Shown here one piece after another: positions 19,445-28,925 of a stretch of 64,000 nt of DNA. This DNA is from an uncultured Marinobacter sp. (GTDB lineage: Bacteria > Pseudomonadota > Gammaproteobacteria > Pseudomonadales > Oleiphilaceae): contig NZ_CAMYMK010000002.1 of NCBI RefSeq assembly GCF_947259545.1, forward strand, positions 992,001 to 1,056,000, read 5' to 3'. The position numbers were made by a program, and so were the translations under genes. How positions within the stretch are numbered: the first letter of the stretch is position 1; the number at the start of each line of letters is the position of its first letter. Under the pieces are notes generated by a model that made no database searches, was not told where the DNA came from, and saw only the letters and a program-made list of their open reading frames with translations.

Positions 19445-19655
19445 ACGAGCTTCCTTAGTATGTGTTCAGCGGTGGCGACTTTATCGTACACACCGTGTTC
19501 AATGGTTTTTAGTCGTTGTACAGGTTAAGGATTCAGGCGACATTTGGATTGACTCAATGCCCTGACCGGATTGTCAGGCATGCCAATGAGCCAGACCCCG
19601 TTAGCGCTAGACTGCTTCGCAATGGATACACTCGTTGTTAATACAGGATCACATC

Positions 19656-20999
19656 ATGGCACAGGCACAGAAAACCACACAGAAGAAAACCACGTCGACC
19701 ACCCGAAAGCCAAAGGCCAAGGCGCCGGCCGGCGTTCGCCGCGTTGCGGTCATCGGTGGTAACCGGATTCCCTTTGCCCGTTCCAACACGGCCTACAGCA
19801 AGATCAGCAACCAGGAACTGCTGACTTCGGCGCTGCGAGGACTGGTGGACCGTTACGGCCTGCAGGGCCAGCGTATGGGAGAGGTGGTTGCCGGTGCGGT
19901 GATCAAGCATTCCCGCGATTTCAACCTGACCCGCGAATCTGTACTCAGTTCCGGCCTGGCACCGGAGACTTCCGCCTATGATATCCAGCAGGCGTGTGGT
20001 ACCGGTCTGGAGGCTGCGATCCTGGTGGCTAACAAGATTGCCCTGGGGCAGATTGAATGCGGCATAGCCGGAGGCACTGACACCACCTCCGACGCACCGA
20101 TTGGGGTGGGTGAAGGTCTGCGTGAAATTCTTCTCGACCTGAACCGCGCCAAAACCGCCAAGGAAAGACTGAAGATTCTGGGCCGCTTCCGTCCGGGTCA
20201 TCTGGTGCCGGAAATTCCGGAGAACGGTGAGCCCCGCACTGGTATGTCCATGGGCGATCACTGTCAGGTGACGGCCCATGAGTGGAATATTCCCCGCGAT
20301 GAACAGGATCAACTGGCCTTTGAAAGCCATCAGAAGCTGGCCAAGGCCTATGAAGAGGGCTTCTTCGATGACCTGATCACCCCGCTGGCGGGACTCGACA
20401 AGGACAACATCCTGCGTCCGGACACCACGCTGGAGAAGCTGGCGAGCCTCAAGCCTTGCTTCGATCGCGAAAACGGCACCATGACCGCCGCCAACAGCAC
20501 CGCGCTGACCGATGGCGCCTCCTGTGTGCTGCTGGCCAGTGAAGAGTGGGCCAAGGCCAATAACCTGGAAGTGCAGGCTTACCTGACCTTCTCCGAAGTG
20601 GCTGCCGTAGATTTCGTGGACAAGAAAGAAGGCCTGCTGATGGCGCCAGCCTACGCCGTGCCGCGGATGCTGGAGAAAGCCGGGCTGACCCTGCAGGATT
20701 TCGATTTCTACGAAATTCATGAGGCGTTTGCCGCACAGGTGCTGTCCACCCTGAAAGCCTGGGAAGACCCTGCCTTCTGCAAGGACCGTCTGGGCCTGGA
20801 CAAGCCGCTGGGCAGCATTGACCGCAGCAAGATGAACATCAAGGGCAGCAGCCTGGCAACCGGCCACCCGTTTGCCGCTACCGGTGGGCGTATTGTGGCA
20901 ACACTGGCGAAACTGCTTGAGCAGAAAGGCAGTGGCCGTGGCCTGATTTCCATCTGTGCTGCCGGTGGTCAGGGCGTGACTGCAATCCTGGAGCGGTAA
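19656..20999 (+). CDS. Acetyl-CoA C-acyltransferase (thiolase, FadI-like)
   Basis: Thiolase that cleaves or forms 3-oxoacyl-CoA. The 447-residue product has the nucleophile Cys114 (QACGTG), His355 in HEAFA, His404 in GHPFAATG and the second Cys434 in ICAAGGQG, so the active site is complete. ATG at 19656 is preferred because AGGA lies seven bases before it. The first 25 residues are an unusual Lys/Thr/Ala/Pro tail not needed for the fold. The gene is divergent from the FabG4-type reductase, consistent with a role in fatty-acid degradation. Direction and chain length cannot be told from sequence. Confidence 0.93.
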   Translation: MAQAQKTTQKKTTSTTRKPKAKAPAGVRRVAVIGGNRIPFARSNTAYSKISNQELLTSALRGLVDRYGLQGQRMGEVVAGAVIKHSRDFNLTRESVLSSGLAPETSAYDIQQACGTGLEAAILVANKIALGQIECGIAGGTDTTSDAPIGVGEGLREILLDLNRAKTAKERLKILGRFRPGHLVPEIPENGEPRTGMSMGDHCQVTAHEWNIPRDEQDQLAFESHQKLAKAYEEGFFDDLITPLAGLDKDNILRPDTTLEKLASLKPCFDRENGTMTAANSTALTDGASCVLLASEEWAKANNLEVQAYLTFSEVAAVDFVDKKEGLLMAPAYAVPRMLEKAGLTLQDFDFYEIHEAFAAQVLSTLKAWEDPAFCKDRLGLDKPLGSIDRSKMNIKGSSLATGHPFAATGGRIVATLAKLLEQKGSGRGLISICAAGGQGVTAILER

Positions 21000-21035
21000 G
21001 TTTCGGGACTGTTTGAAAAAAACTGAACATTCCCT

Positions 21036-21064
21036 TTGACAGACGCGGGTGCGCCCCTTATCAT
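21036..21064 (+). promoter_or_regulatory. Sigma-70 promoter of the initiator tRNA
   Basis: A perfect TTGACA at 21036-21041 and TATCAT at 21059-21064 have an optimal 17-base spacer. A GC-rich discriminator follows. The mature tRNA starts 46 bases downstream. Confidence 0.85.
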
Positions 21065-21109
21065 GCGCACCTCGTTGATCGGGGGTTCCCCGGTAAACAA
21101 CCAGTTTGA

Positions 21110-21186
<77 letters not shown>

Positions 21187-21190
21187 CTTT

Positions 21191-21221
21191 AAGAAAAGCC
21201 GGTCTTTGACCGGCTTTTCTT
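21191..21221 (+). terminator. Rho-independent terminator after tRNA-fMet
   Basis: AAGAAAAGCCGGTC at 21191-21204 pairs with GACCGGCTTTTCTT at 21208-21221 around a three-base loop. It is nearly symmetric and could also work on the other strand. Confidence 0.85.
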
Positions 21222-21295
21222 GTTTCTGCAGGGCGCTTTTGAGTCACCAACGTTCTATCGGCACTGCGTGCCGCTTTGTTGGCGCCGCGAACGGC

Positions 21296-24136
21296 TTAAT
21301 CGCATTCGCTCCCCGCCACCATTTCGGAAAGATAGGGTGAAGGCTTGCCAATGTAATAACCCTGGGCATAGCCGACACCCAGTTCCTCAAGTTTCTTCAG
21401 CGTTTCAGCATCCTCGACAAATTCCGCAATGGTGTGCATGCCAAAAGCGCTGACCATCTTGGTCAGACTTTCCACGAATACCTGATTATCCGGATTACCT
21501 GGCAGGTTCAGAATGTAAGAGCCGTCCAGTTTCACGTAGCTCAGAGGCAGTTTTTTCAGGTAGCTGAAAGAGGAGAAACCAACGCCAAAGTCGTCGAGGG
21601 CAACCAGGACGCCCGCCTTACTAACGCGCTCCAGGTTTGTCAGTACCATCTGGAAGTTCTCGATATAGGCGGTTTCTGTCAGCTCGATCACGATCCGGCG
21701 CGGATCTACCTGGTATTTGTGCACCACCTCCATAAGGATGTCAGGGAAGCTGGCGGACTGGAGTGTCGGGGCTGATATGTTGATCGAGAGACTGAATTGG
21801 TTCTCGTCCTGTCCTGTCGTGGCCAGTTGTTGGATGGCTCGCTCCAAAACCCATTCGTCGACAAGCCGGATCAAACCCATGCGCTCTGCAGCAGGAATGA
21901 AATCGCTGGGGTATACCGCATTACCCTCCGTGTCTTTCAGTCTGAGCAATACTTCATAGTGACTGACTGTCTGGCTCTCGATGCGGAAGATCGGCTGATA
22001 ATTAAGCTGGAACAGGTCATCCCGTTTCAATGCCTGCTTTAGCACCGAGGTCAGGTCATGGTCGCGACGGATGGCAGCGAGGTCGCTGCTGGCGGGGTCA
22101 AAAATCTGCCATTGCCCATCCCCGTTTTTCTTTGCCTGATACATGGCCATATCGGCGTGGACGATAAGCTCCTGATCGGTCGTTCCATGGTCGGGCATCA
22201 GAGCTGCGCCAAGACTGACACTGTACTCAACGTAGCGCCCCTCACCTGAAAGCGGAACACTCCCATTGAGTTGTCGGGACAGCTTTTCCATTACCTTTTC
22301 GAGCTGCTGAACGTCTATGCCCGGTAACAGAATGGTAAACTCGTCGCCCGCAAGACGACAGATCGAGTCGCTCGACCTGACGCTGGAGCGCAGCAAATCA
22401 GCAATCTGAATCAGCACGCTGTCACCCACGGCGTGGCCGTACAGGTCATTAATCTGCTTGAAACGATTGACGTCGATAAACACGATGGCGCCGTATGTCT
22501 GCGTATCCAGCATCTTCTGCAGATCGTGCTGAAACCCCCGGCGGTTGCCGATACCGGTCAGGGGGTCATTGTTGGCAAGCCATTCCAGCGCTTCTTCATC
22601 ACGCTTACGCTGAGTCAGATCAAAGCCAATCGCCAGAATGATGTTCCGCCCTTTTTCGTCTTCCAGCAGAGAACAGGTCCAGTCTATGTAGATGGGCAGT
22701 CCCTGGTCATTGGCGAACTCAACATCGAACTGGATAACCTTGTATTGAGCGTCTTTCAGTTGATTGATCCGGTCAAGAAAGGCTGCTTTGCTCTTCTGTG
22801 ACATAAACAGATCGGTGAAATGCGTGACAGGCCGCTGGAATTCTTTCTCAAACTGGGTGTTGGTGGTCAGTATGGTGCCATCCAGCTTCTGGGTGACGAT
22901 GAACAGATGAGAGCTATCGATGAGCCGCTCCAGAAAAGCGCGGGAGCGTGAAATAATAGCAACCTGTTCCTGGAGCGACTGGTTTTTTTCCTCCACTTCG
23001 ACGTGCAGTTTTTCGAGTTCGTGGGTGACGAAGCGGATGCTCTTTTCAAGGAGAGACAGCTCATCCCGGAAATAACCCGGGTGCGGCCGCACCGTGTCGC
23101 GGGCTTCCCGGTATTGATGTTTGGGTAGCAGGTTCAGGGCTTCGACCACCGAAAACAGCCGGCGTAGCGGGCTGAGCATCAACAGTAGCAGAACCAGCTC
23201 TGAAACAACGAGGGCAGAACCGCCGATCAGAAAACTGATTTTTACCGAGTTGACCAGGCTGTTGTGTTGTTGGGTCTCATCGCTGACGACAACCAAATCG
23301 GGTCTGTGTCCGTATACCGGGTAGTCCTGCAGCTTCAGCTGATTCAACAGCAGCTTTCGGGTTTCGAACTCCGATGCGCCGTCCCCGCCGATATCCCTGA
23401 ACAGTAGGGTTTGCTGGATGTTTTGAAGCTGGGCGAGCGTGTCCTGAAAACGGCTGGCCGCCCAAAGTCGCCGATCCCAGCTTTCCAGTGTCCGGTCATC
23501 ACCCGTTTCGGCTTCTGTCGCCGCGAGAGTCGGCAACAACACCGCCAGATCGTTGCCGGAGACCTGCTGGAAGCGCTGCAGGATATCAGCCATATTCTGA
23601 CCCGTGAGGATCAGGGCCTCGGAGCCGTTGCTCATCACAAAGGGCTCAATGACAAACTGTGAGCAACCCAGGTTACAGAAGATGAATGACCGGGGGGCCT
23701 GCGGACCATCTGTCTGCATGGCACTGGCAATAGCATCTGTCAGCAGTTGCTGGTTCTGGAAGAGAACGTTACTGAACGCTGAAGCCCTTAAGGTCCCGTC
23801 CATGGCATAGATGCCGATGTAATCGAGCCCGGTGTTGATGTTGAGCTGAACCCATGCGTTCTGGAAATCCTGCTCATAAGAAGCGGAAGATCCGGCTTCA
23901 TCGGTGGCCTGGATTTCCGGCATTCTGGCCACAAGCTGGGAGAGTTGTGACAGGTGCAGGAAATTGTCGTGCAGTAATTGACTAAGTATCAGTTGTTGAC
24001 GGGTGTGAAGACTGTCTACTCGGCTGTCGTAGGTGCTGATCGTCTTGTAGATGTGCTGAGCGACCCAGGTTCCGGTCAACAGGGTCATAACAAGGCTCAG
24101 GAATATAACGGCTTTCCACTTCAGACTCAGGAACAT
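21296..24136 (-). CDS. Membrane PAS-GGDEF-EAL c-di-GMP signalling protein
   Basis: A 946-residue sensor. It has a membrane helix at 7-27, a large periplasmic domain to about 297 and a second helix near 300-320. A coiled linker, a PAS domain near 400-510, a GGDEF domain near 515-680 and an EAL domain near 690-940 follow. The cyclase motif is active-type (AGDEF at 596-600, with DVNRFKQIND). The EAL motif reads EVL at 728-730 yet keeps ELTETAY and DDFGVGFSSF, so both activities are possible. It is the last gene of a three-gene unit with an outer-membrane barrel (18-base gap) and a small PstS-like protein. Confidence 0.93.
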   Translation of the reverse strand: MFLSLKWKAVIFLSLVMTLLTGTWVAQHIYKTISTYDSRVDSLHTRQQLILSQLLHDNFLHLSQLSQLVARMPEIQATDEAGSSASYEQDFQNAWVQLNINTGLDYIGIYAMDGTLRASAFSNVLFQNQQLLTDAIASAMQTDGPQAPRSFIFCNLGCSQFVIEPFVMSNGSEALILTGQNMADILQRFQQVSGNDLAVLLPTLAATEAETGDDRTLESWDRRLWAASRFQDTLAQLQNIQQTLLFRDIGGDGASEFETRKLLLNQLKLQDYPVYGHRPDLVVVSDETQQHNSLVNSVKISFLIGGSALVVSELVLLLLMLSPLRRLFSVVEALNLLPKHQYREARDTVRPHPGYFRDELSLLEKSIRFVTHELEKLHVEVEEKNQSLQEQVAIISRSRAFLERLIDSSHLFIVTQKLDGTILTTNTQFEKEFQRPVTHFTDLFMSQKSKAAFLDRINQLKDAQYKVIQFDVEFANDQGLPIYIDWTCSLLEDEKGRNIILAIGFDLTQRKRDEEALEWLANNDPLTGIGNRRGFQHDLQKMLDTQTYGAIVFIDVNRFKQINDLYGHAVGDSVLIQIADLLRSSVRSSDSICRLAGDEFTILLPGIDVQQLEKVMEKLSRQLNGSVPLSGEGRYVEYSVSLGAALMPDHGTTDQELIVHADMAMYQAKKNGDGQWQIFDPASSDLAAIRRDHDLTSVLKQALKRDDLFQLNYQPIFRIESQTVSHYEVLLRLKDTEGNAVYPSDFIPAAERMGLIRLVDEWVLERAIQQLATTGQDENQFSLSINISAPTLQSASFPDILMEVVHKYQVDPRRIVIELTETAYIENFQMVLTNLERVSKAGVLVALDDFGVGFSSFSYLKKLPLSYVKLDGSYILNLPGNPDNQVFVESLTKMVSAFGMHTIAEFVEDAETLKKLEELGVGYAQGYYIGKPSPYLSEMVAGSECD

Positions 24137-24154
24137 GCTCGGTTACCCAACGGA

Positions 24155-25405
24155 TCAGAACTGGTAATTCAGTGAGAGAACATAGTAATTCCAGTGCTTC
24201 TTGATCTGGTTGTTTTCGATCCCCCGGAAAGTGGGTAACCACGTCGTTCCTTCATTAAAGCTGGCCTGACCCAGAACGAACCAGCTATCCGCGAACATCC
24301 ATTTCCCTCCCACAGTCCAGCCTTTTCCGAATCCCCGGTGAGGATTATAGTCCAGGGCTGTGCCACTGCCTGAACGGTCGTCGGTGTCCCGATAAAATTC
24401 TTCGTAACGGGTAAACCACGAGGTTTGAATTGTCGCCAGCCATTCCAGCTGAAGGTAATAACCCTCAGCCGTATTACTGCCGGAAGAACTGATACCCGCT
24501 AATTCCACTTCGGAATCGCTTTCCAGATTCAGGTACTCTGCGGTGATGATCCAGTTCTGCAGGCTGTACTGCGCGGACAGGATGGCAAACAGGCTGTCGG
24601 ATTCCCCGCCGGTAACGTAGCGCTGCGGGTTGGCAAGAAGATCGCCCGATGGGGCATTCATCAGCGCACTCCGGGCTTCAGAAACCGACTGGGTGTCCTC
24701 CAGTTCGATCTCCAGGTCAACCAGGCTGAGGCCGAGCCTCAGATTTCTCTGGAAGGCCGGTACCAGGTTGATATTCAGGAGTCTGATCGGAACGTCATCT
24801 ACCTCGCCCTTTGTCAGGGGGCTCCCGAAGGTAAAGTACTCAAAGTCTTCGCTATCGATACCCCGTCGACCGGCAGCGAGCTCCCACGTGATCAAATTGT
24901 CGCCAAGCACTGTCGACCCGTAAAAGTTAACGCCGTCAAGTGCCAGTAGAGTATCCCGGAATGAAGGGAAGTAGATGGAGTCGGGCACGTTGAAGCCGGG
25001 ACGGGCGGATGGGATGTCCCGAATAGCATTGTAGAATCCGATGTTGTTCTTCACTCGGCCAGCTCGCACGCCAAGGGACGTGTACTGGCCACTGAACAAC
25101 AGGTAATCGGCCAGAAGGAAGTCGACTCTGACGTCGCCATCGTCTGCCTTGTCCTGTTGCCGGCTCAGGATCTGGCCGGCCAGCCGGAGCTCCGGCGAAA
25201 TCTCGTGGAACGCATTCAAGCCGATTTCGCGAAACTTCAGCGAGCCATTACGGGCATCTGTCCCCGCATACGGATTGTCCGGACTGTAGAGGTAAGACTG
25301 GTTGATAAAGCCATGAATCTGGGTCGAGTCACTCAGGTCAATGGCAACGGCGTGCTGGCTGATGGCCAGTGTGACAAGCAGGACGCCCTGTGACAGTTTC
25401 TTCAT
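24155..25405 (-). CDS. Outer-membrane beta-barrel protein, porin-like
   Basis: A 416-residue protein with a signal peptide (cut after AVA, about residue 21). Alternating beta-strand patterns follow and the terminal residue is Phe (LSLNYQF), the hallmark of an outer-membrane barrel. The opening IHGFINQSYLYS resembles porins of the carbohydrate or phosphate type, but I cannot name a family. Its start overlaps the stop of the PstS-like gene by four bases (ATGA), so the two are translationally coupled, and the GGDEF/EAL gene follows. It might feed the same ligand to the sensor; that link is inference. Confidence 0.85.
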   Translation of the reverse strand: MKKLSQGVLLVTLAISQHAVAIDLSDSTQIHGFINQSYLYSPDNPYAGTDARNGSLKFREIGLNAFHEISPELRLAGQILSRQQDKADDGDVRVDFLLADYLLFSGQYTSLGVRAGRVKNNIGFYNAIRDIPSARPGFNVPDSIYFPSFRDTLLALDGVNFYGSTVLGDNLITWELAAGRRGIDSEDFEYFTFGSPLTKGEVDDVPIRLLNINLVPAFQRNLRLGLSLVDLEIELEDTQSVSEARSALMNAPSGDLLANPQRYVTGGESDSLFAILSAQYSLQNWIITAEYLNLESDSEVELAGISSSGSNTAEGYYLQLEWLATIQTSWFTRYEEFYRDTDDRSGSGTALDYNPHRGFGKGWTVGGKWMFADSWFVLGQASFNEGTTWLPTFRGIENNQIKKHWNYYVLSLNYQF

Positions 25406-25857
25406 GGCTGAACCTCTTCCAACAGCTTCACCCCGTCCGCAGGGTAATCACTCGATACGTAACCGATAGCGCCAGAGTTGCTCCGCATCATGTTCAGCAT
25501 GTCATCCTCTGAACTTACTACCGTTGGAGGTTTGCCGGTGCCTGTGAACAACATGCGGTTCCAGATGCGGTCGAGTTGGTGGGGCTGGATTCTTAGGCGC
25601 TCAATCACGAATTCGCGATGCAGGTTATTGCTGTTTGGCAAGCTATAGACCTGAATGGCTTGTCCATTCGGCCACTTTCTGACCTGCATTGCGAATATCT
25701 GGTTCAGGTAGGTGAAATCAAGCGTGGCGACACTGACATCGTTGTTGAGCAGGATCTTGGTCTCCGGCAGCGCGGGCTGACTTGCCAGTAGTAGGCCCCA
25801 TAGGGCCAGCACTCGGAGCCCCAGAGACACACAGAGTGGTCGGGTCACTGCATTCAT
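25402..25857 (-). CDS. Small periplasmic PstS-like substrate-binding protein
   Basis: About 151 residues with an N-terminal signal peptide. The segments DFTYLNQIFAMQVRKWPNG and later MRSNSGAIGYV are typical of phosphate-binding PstS-like proteins. At about half PstS length it covers only one lobe region, and no ABC transporter genes are next to it. That points to a sensing or partner role rather than uptake. ATG 25857 is used; a TTG at 25863 has better spacing to AGGG and is a real alternative. It is the first gene of the unit that ends with the GGDEF/EAL protein. Confidence 0.8.
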   Translation of the reverse strand: MNAVTRPLCVSLGLRVLALWGLLLASQPALPETKILLNNDVSVATLDFTYLNQIFAMQVRKWPNGQAIQVYSLPNSNNLHREFVIERLRIQPHQLDRIWNRMLFTGTGKPPTVVSSEDDMLNMMRSNSGAIGYVSSDYPADGVKLLEEVQP

Positions 25858-25999
25858 GTGCAAGCGTCGCCCTGTCGAATAAACCGTTGTTGTTTTACTT
25901 CAATGTAGTTGAATATTTCCTTAGATCCCGAAATCTTCCGGTTTTTTTGTGTTTTTCCTGTGAACGCTTAAGCCCGGTGGGCGGGATGAGATCAAAGAG

Positions 26000-27382
26000 T
26001 CATTCAGGAAGCCAGATGCTGACGCACAGGCCGTGCTGACCATCCTCGCGATCCAAGAGGTTGAGTTCGCCTCCGTGCAACTCGGCAATTCTCCGGGCAA
26101 TTGCCAGGCCCAGGCCGGCTCCGGAGCCCAGCCGCTGATCCAGTCTGGAAAAGCGCCCAAGGGCATTCTCACGACTGGCTTCGGGTATCCCTGGACCCTG
26201 GTCACAGACCAGGATCCGGAATCCGTTATCACGACGCTGAAGATGAGTGTCCACACAGGTGCCCGTCGGACTGTACTGGATGGCATTGGCCAGGACGGAT
26301 CGCATCAGCGTATTGATCAATGCTGCCTGACAACGGATCGTGGCATGTCCGGTTTGGTCTTCCAGCGATGGCTCTATCTGCTTTTGCAGGGCCAGCGGGG
26401 ACACATCGGCGATACTCTGTGTGACGATGTCAGACAGATTATGGTTTTCGGGATTGAAGCCTGCGCCAGAGTCGACCCGGCTCAGCAACAACAACTGCTC
26501 GACCAGATGTACCATCCGGTCTACTGCCGTCGTCAGTTCACTGAACTCGCCGGGGTATTTTTCGTCGATTTTCTCCAGATTAAGGCGCAGCGCGGTCAGA
26601 GGTGTGCGCAGCTCGTGAGCGGCATCGGCAGAGAATCTCCGTTCCCGTTCCAGCGCATCATCAAGCCGTTTCAGCAAACCATTGACCGCTCCAACCAGAC
26701 CGGTAACCTCTTTTGGCGCATGCTGGGTATCCAGAGGATGTATGCTCTCAGGCGCCATATGACGAATCGGCTGCTCGAGTTTGCGCAAGGGACGGAAGCC
26801 CACCTGGATCGCAAAGGCCACGGCAATGAAGAGCAGTGGCAGTGTGACCAGCAATGGCAGGATATTGCTCAGGGCAAGTTCCTGGCTGAGCTCCTGGCGA
26901 ATATCTTCACGCTGGGCTGTGCGAATCCAGTAACCTGTTTTCGGATCCTGAATAGTAAACGTACGCCACTGAAAACCGGTGGCTTCAGACCAGGCGTAAC
27001 CGGGAGTCAGAGCCTGGTCGTCATTGGCGGACAGGGTGTCCAGGACAGGTCTTCCCTCGGCGGTCCAGACCTCAAAGGCCAGCTTTTTCTCATACTTGTG
27101 GCCAGAACCGCCGGGAAGGATTTCGTCATAGTCTCCCTCCTCGAGCGCCCCCTCCGGCAACTGCAGGGTTTCGGTAAGTATGCCGGCCAGCGTTTCCGAT
27201 GACTGGGTGGTGGCGAGGTGCTGCACCAGCCCCTGAACCACGCGGGTACTCTGGGCAATTTCCGCATCGAACAGCTCTTCGAGTTCGTGATTGCTTTCTA
27301 TATAGCTCCAGATAGCGGCAATCGAAGCAATCAGCGTGACGGTGGATGCTACCAGCAGTATCAGGGTGCGGGTCAGGGACAT
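26000..27382 (-). CDS. Sensor histidine kinase, PmrB/QseC-like
   Basis: A 460-residue inner-membrane kinase with helices near 5-26 and 172-195. The periplasmic loop of about 145 residues is rich in Glu and Asp (ELEELFDAE and EEGDYDE), reminiscent of metal-sensing PmrB loops. A HAMP region, the H-box SADAAHELRTPL with His256, and a C-terminal ATPase with DQGPGIP and GAGLGLAIARR complete it. Its start overlaps the response-regulator stop by ten bases, so the pair is coupled. It is expected to phosphorylate the adjacent regulator; the ligand is unproven. Confidence 0.93.
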   Translation of the reverse strand: MSLTRTLILLVASTVTLIASIAAIWSYIESNHELEELFDAEIAQSTRVVQGLVQHLATTQSSETLAGILTETLQLPEGALEEGDYDEILPGGSGHKYEKKLAFEVWTAEGRPVLDTLSANDDQALTPGYAWSEATGFQWRTFTIQDPKTGYWIRTAQREDIRQELSQELALSNILPLLVTLPLLFIAVAFAIQVGFRPLRKLEQPIRHMAPESIHPLDTQHAPKEVTGLVGAVNGLLKRLDDALERERRFSADAAHELRTPLTALRLNLEKIDEKYPGEFSELTTAVDRMVHLVEQLLLLSRVDSGAGFNPENHNLSDIVTQSIADVSPLALQKQIEPSLEDQTGHATIRCQAALINTLMRSVLANAIQYSPTGTCVDTHLQRRDNGFRILVCDQGPGIPEASRENALGRFSRLDQRLGSGAGLGLAIARRIAELHGGELNLLDREDGQHGLCVSIWLPE

Positions 27383-28065
27383 TCCGGATCTCCGCAGGTG
27401 GTCGCTTGTTGGCTGTCCAGCATATAGCCCACACCGCGTATGGTGCGGATCACGGTTTTGCCCAGGCGCCGCCGCAGGTGATGGATATGAACCTCCAGGG
27501 CATTGCTTTCCGCGCCATGGTCCCAGCCATACAGCTGCTCTTCCAGCCGGCGCCTCGTGGCCACCTGATCCGGATGACGCATCAGGTAGTGAAGTATTTG
27601 CAGTTCACTCCTGGGAAGAGTGATGGTCTGCTCACCGAGAGTCAGTTGGCCTGACTCCGGATTCAGGGTGATCCCTCCGACGGACAAACCGGCGGTGTCC
27701 GCAGATGTGCCCCGGCGGGTAATGGCCCGGATTCGGGCCTTGAGTTCAGCCATTGCGAACGGCTTGGTCAGGTAATCGTCCGCACCGGCATCCAGCCCCC
27801 GAAGCTTATCCTCCAGCTCTGACCGGGCCGTAAGGATAATGATCGGGGTTCGTATGCCTTTTTTGCGGGAGCGCTCAAGCACTTCGAGGCCATCTAGACG
27901 GGGCAGTGTGAGGTCGAGTATGGCCAGGTCAAAGTGCTCCCCAGACAGCGCATTGAGCGCCTGCTGTCCGTCATCCAGCCAGTCCACCGTATGCTGCTCA
28001 TCCCGCAGCATGGTGAGCATGGTATTGGCCAGCATGTGATCGTCTTCTACTAGCAGAATACGCAT
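27373..28065 (-). CDS. OmpR-family response regulator, PmrA/QseB-like
   Basis: A 230-residue regulator. Receiver domain 1-120 holds the acidic pair Asp8/Asp9, phospho-acceptor Asp51 and the conserved Lys near 100 (TKPFAMAEL). A winged-helix DNA-binding domain follows, including LEVHIHHLRRRLG. ATG 28065 is used because the protein then starts MRILLVEDD as the family does; the upstream reading adds 12 residues. PmrA/QseB regulators bind CTTAAG-type direct repeats with a five-base gap, and two such boxes lie just upstream at 28116-28165. It therefore probably controls itself and the divergent operon. Confidence 0.95.
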   Translation of the reverse strand: MRILLVEDDHMLANTMLTMLRDEQHTVDWLDDGQQALNALSGEHFDLAILDLTLPRLDGLEVLERSRKKGIRTPIIILTARSELEDKLRGLDAGADDYLTKPFAMAELKARIRAITRRGTSADTAGLSVGGITLNPESGQLTLGEQTITLPRSELQILHYLMRHPDQVATRRRLEEQLYGWDHGAESNALEVHIHHLRRRLGKTVIRTIRGVGYMLDSQQATTCGDPECP

Positions 28066-28115
28066 CCGGTTTTTCTCTGTCGTTATCTGATACCGCGACA
28101 TTCTGGCACAGAAAC

Positions 28116-28165
28116 CTTAACGCGGGCTTAAGAAAAGTTCCCCTGCGGGTTAAGCCAGTCTTAAG
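28116..28165. promoter_or_regulatory. Two tandem PmrA-type boxes
   Basis: CTTAAC-N5-CTTAAG occupies 28116-28132 and GTTAAG-N5-CTTAAG occupies 28149-28165. Each is a direct repeat of half-sites with the five-base gap known for PmrA boxes. The two units are 33 bases apart, about three helical turns. They stand between the response-regulator gene and the hemolysin-family operon and could serve both directions. Confidence 0.75.
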
Positions 28166-28205
28166 TATTGCCCCTTAGTCTGAATGCCAGTCAGGGAGGT
28201 AACTT

Positions 28206-28925
28206 ATGACCGAATTATTAACCATGCCCGCGAGTCTGGATCTCACGTCCGCCGATGTGAAACCGGTGGTGTCTTGTGGCCGTCGCTACCTGTGTGAGTT
28301 ACGCCCGGGAAGCGCTTCGGAGCAACTGGCGGCCGATTTCATTCGAAGGCGTTTTAACCAGGCCTACGGTGCCAGGCCGACACTGCATATGCCGCCTTTG
28401 CTGGCGCTTATCTCCGAGCACGGTACGTTGCTGGCCGCCGTTGGCGTTCGTTGCGCCGCTGCCGAGCCGTTGTTTTTGGAAAACTATCTGGATCAGCCGG
28501 TTGAGAAGTGTGTACCGCAGCGCAACGTCGGACGGAGGTCGGTGGTGGAAATTGCCCACCTTGCGGGTGTCGAGACCGGTATCAGCCGTCCGCTATTTGC
28601 AGCGCTGGCGGTTTGGCTGCAACGGGCAGGTCTGCAGTGGGTGGCGTGCACCGGAACGACCCAGTTGCGAAATGGATTCGGTCATATCGGAATTCAGGTG
28701 TCAGACCTTGGTGTAGCCGATCCCGATCGTCTGGGCGGTGCGGGTCTGGACTGGGGCACCTACTACGACAATCAGCCAAGGGTGCTGGTCATCAATGTCA
28801 ACCAGGGCGTTGAGAGTCTGAAGGCCTGTGGCCTGCTCCGTCATGTCCGGTTCATTGAGACCGGTGTGGCGGGAATGCTGGAATCCTGTCGGACTGAGGG
28901 CGATGGCTATGGCAAACTTGCCTGA
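28206..28925 (+). CDS. Thermostable hemolysin family protein
   Basis: A 239-residue soluble protein of the thermostable-hemolysin family (named after a Vibrio protein). In structure-based terms this family looks closer to acetyltransferase-like enzymes than to pore formers. Visible marks are ADFIRRRFNQAYGA near 40-53, a conserved LENYLDQPVE near 91-100 and VGRRSVVEIAHLAG near 108-121. There is no signal peptide, which argues against secretion as a toxin. GGGAGGT precedes the ATG. It is the first gene of an operon with an acyl/AMP ligase, an SDR and a TPR protein, so a biosynthetic role is more likely than hemolysis. Confidence 0.8.
   Translation: MTELLTMPASLDLTSADVKPVVSCGRRYLCELRPGSASEQLAADFIRRRFNQAYGARPTLHMPPLLALISEHGTLLAAVGVRCAAAEPLFLENYLDQPVEKCVPQRNVGRRSVVEIAHLAGVETGISRPLFAALAVWLQRAGLQWVACTGTTQLRNGFGHIGIQVSDLGVADPDRLGGAGLDWGTYYDNQPRVLVINVNQGVESLKACGLLRHVRFIETGVAGMLESCRTEGDGYGKLA

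Noticed and set aside
28206..28925. Secreted hemolysin toxin
   Set aside because: No signal peptide or membrane segment, and the operon is enzymatic; the family name is historical.
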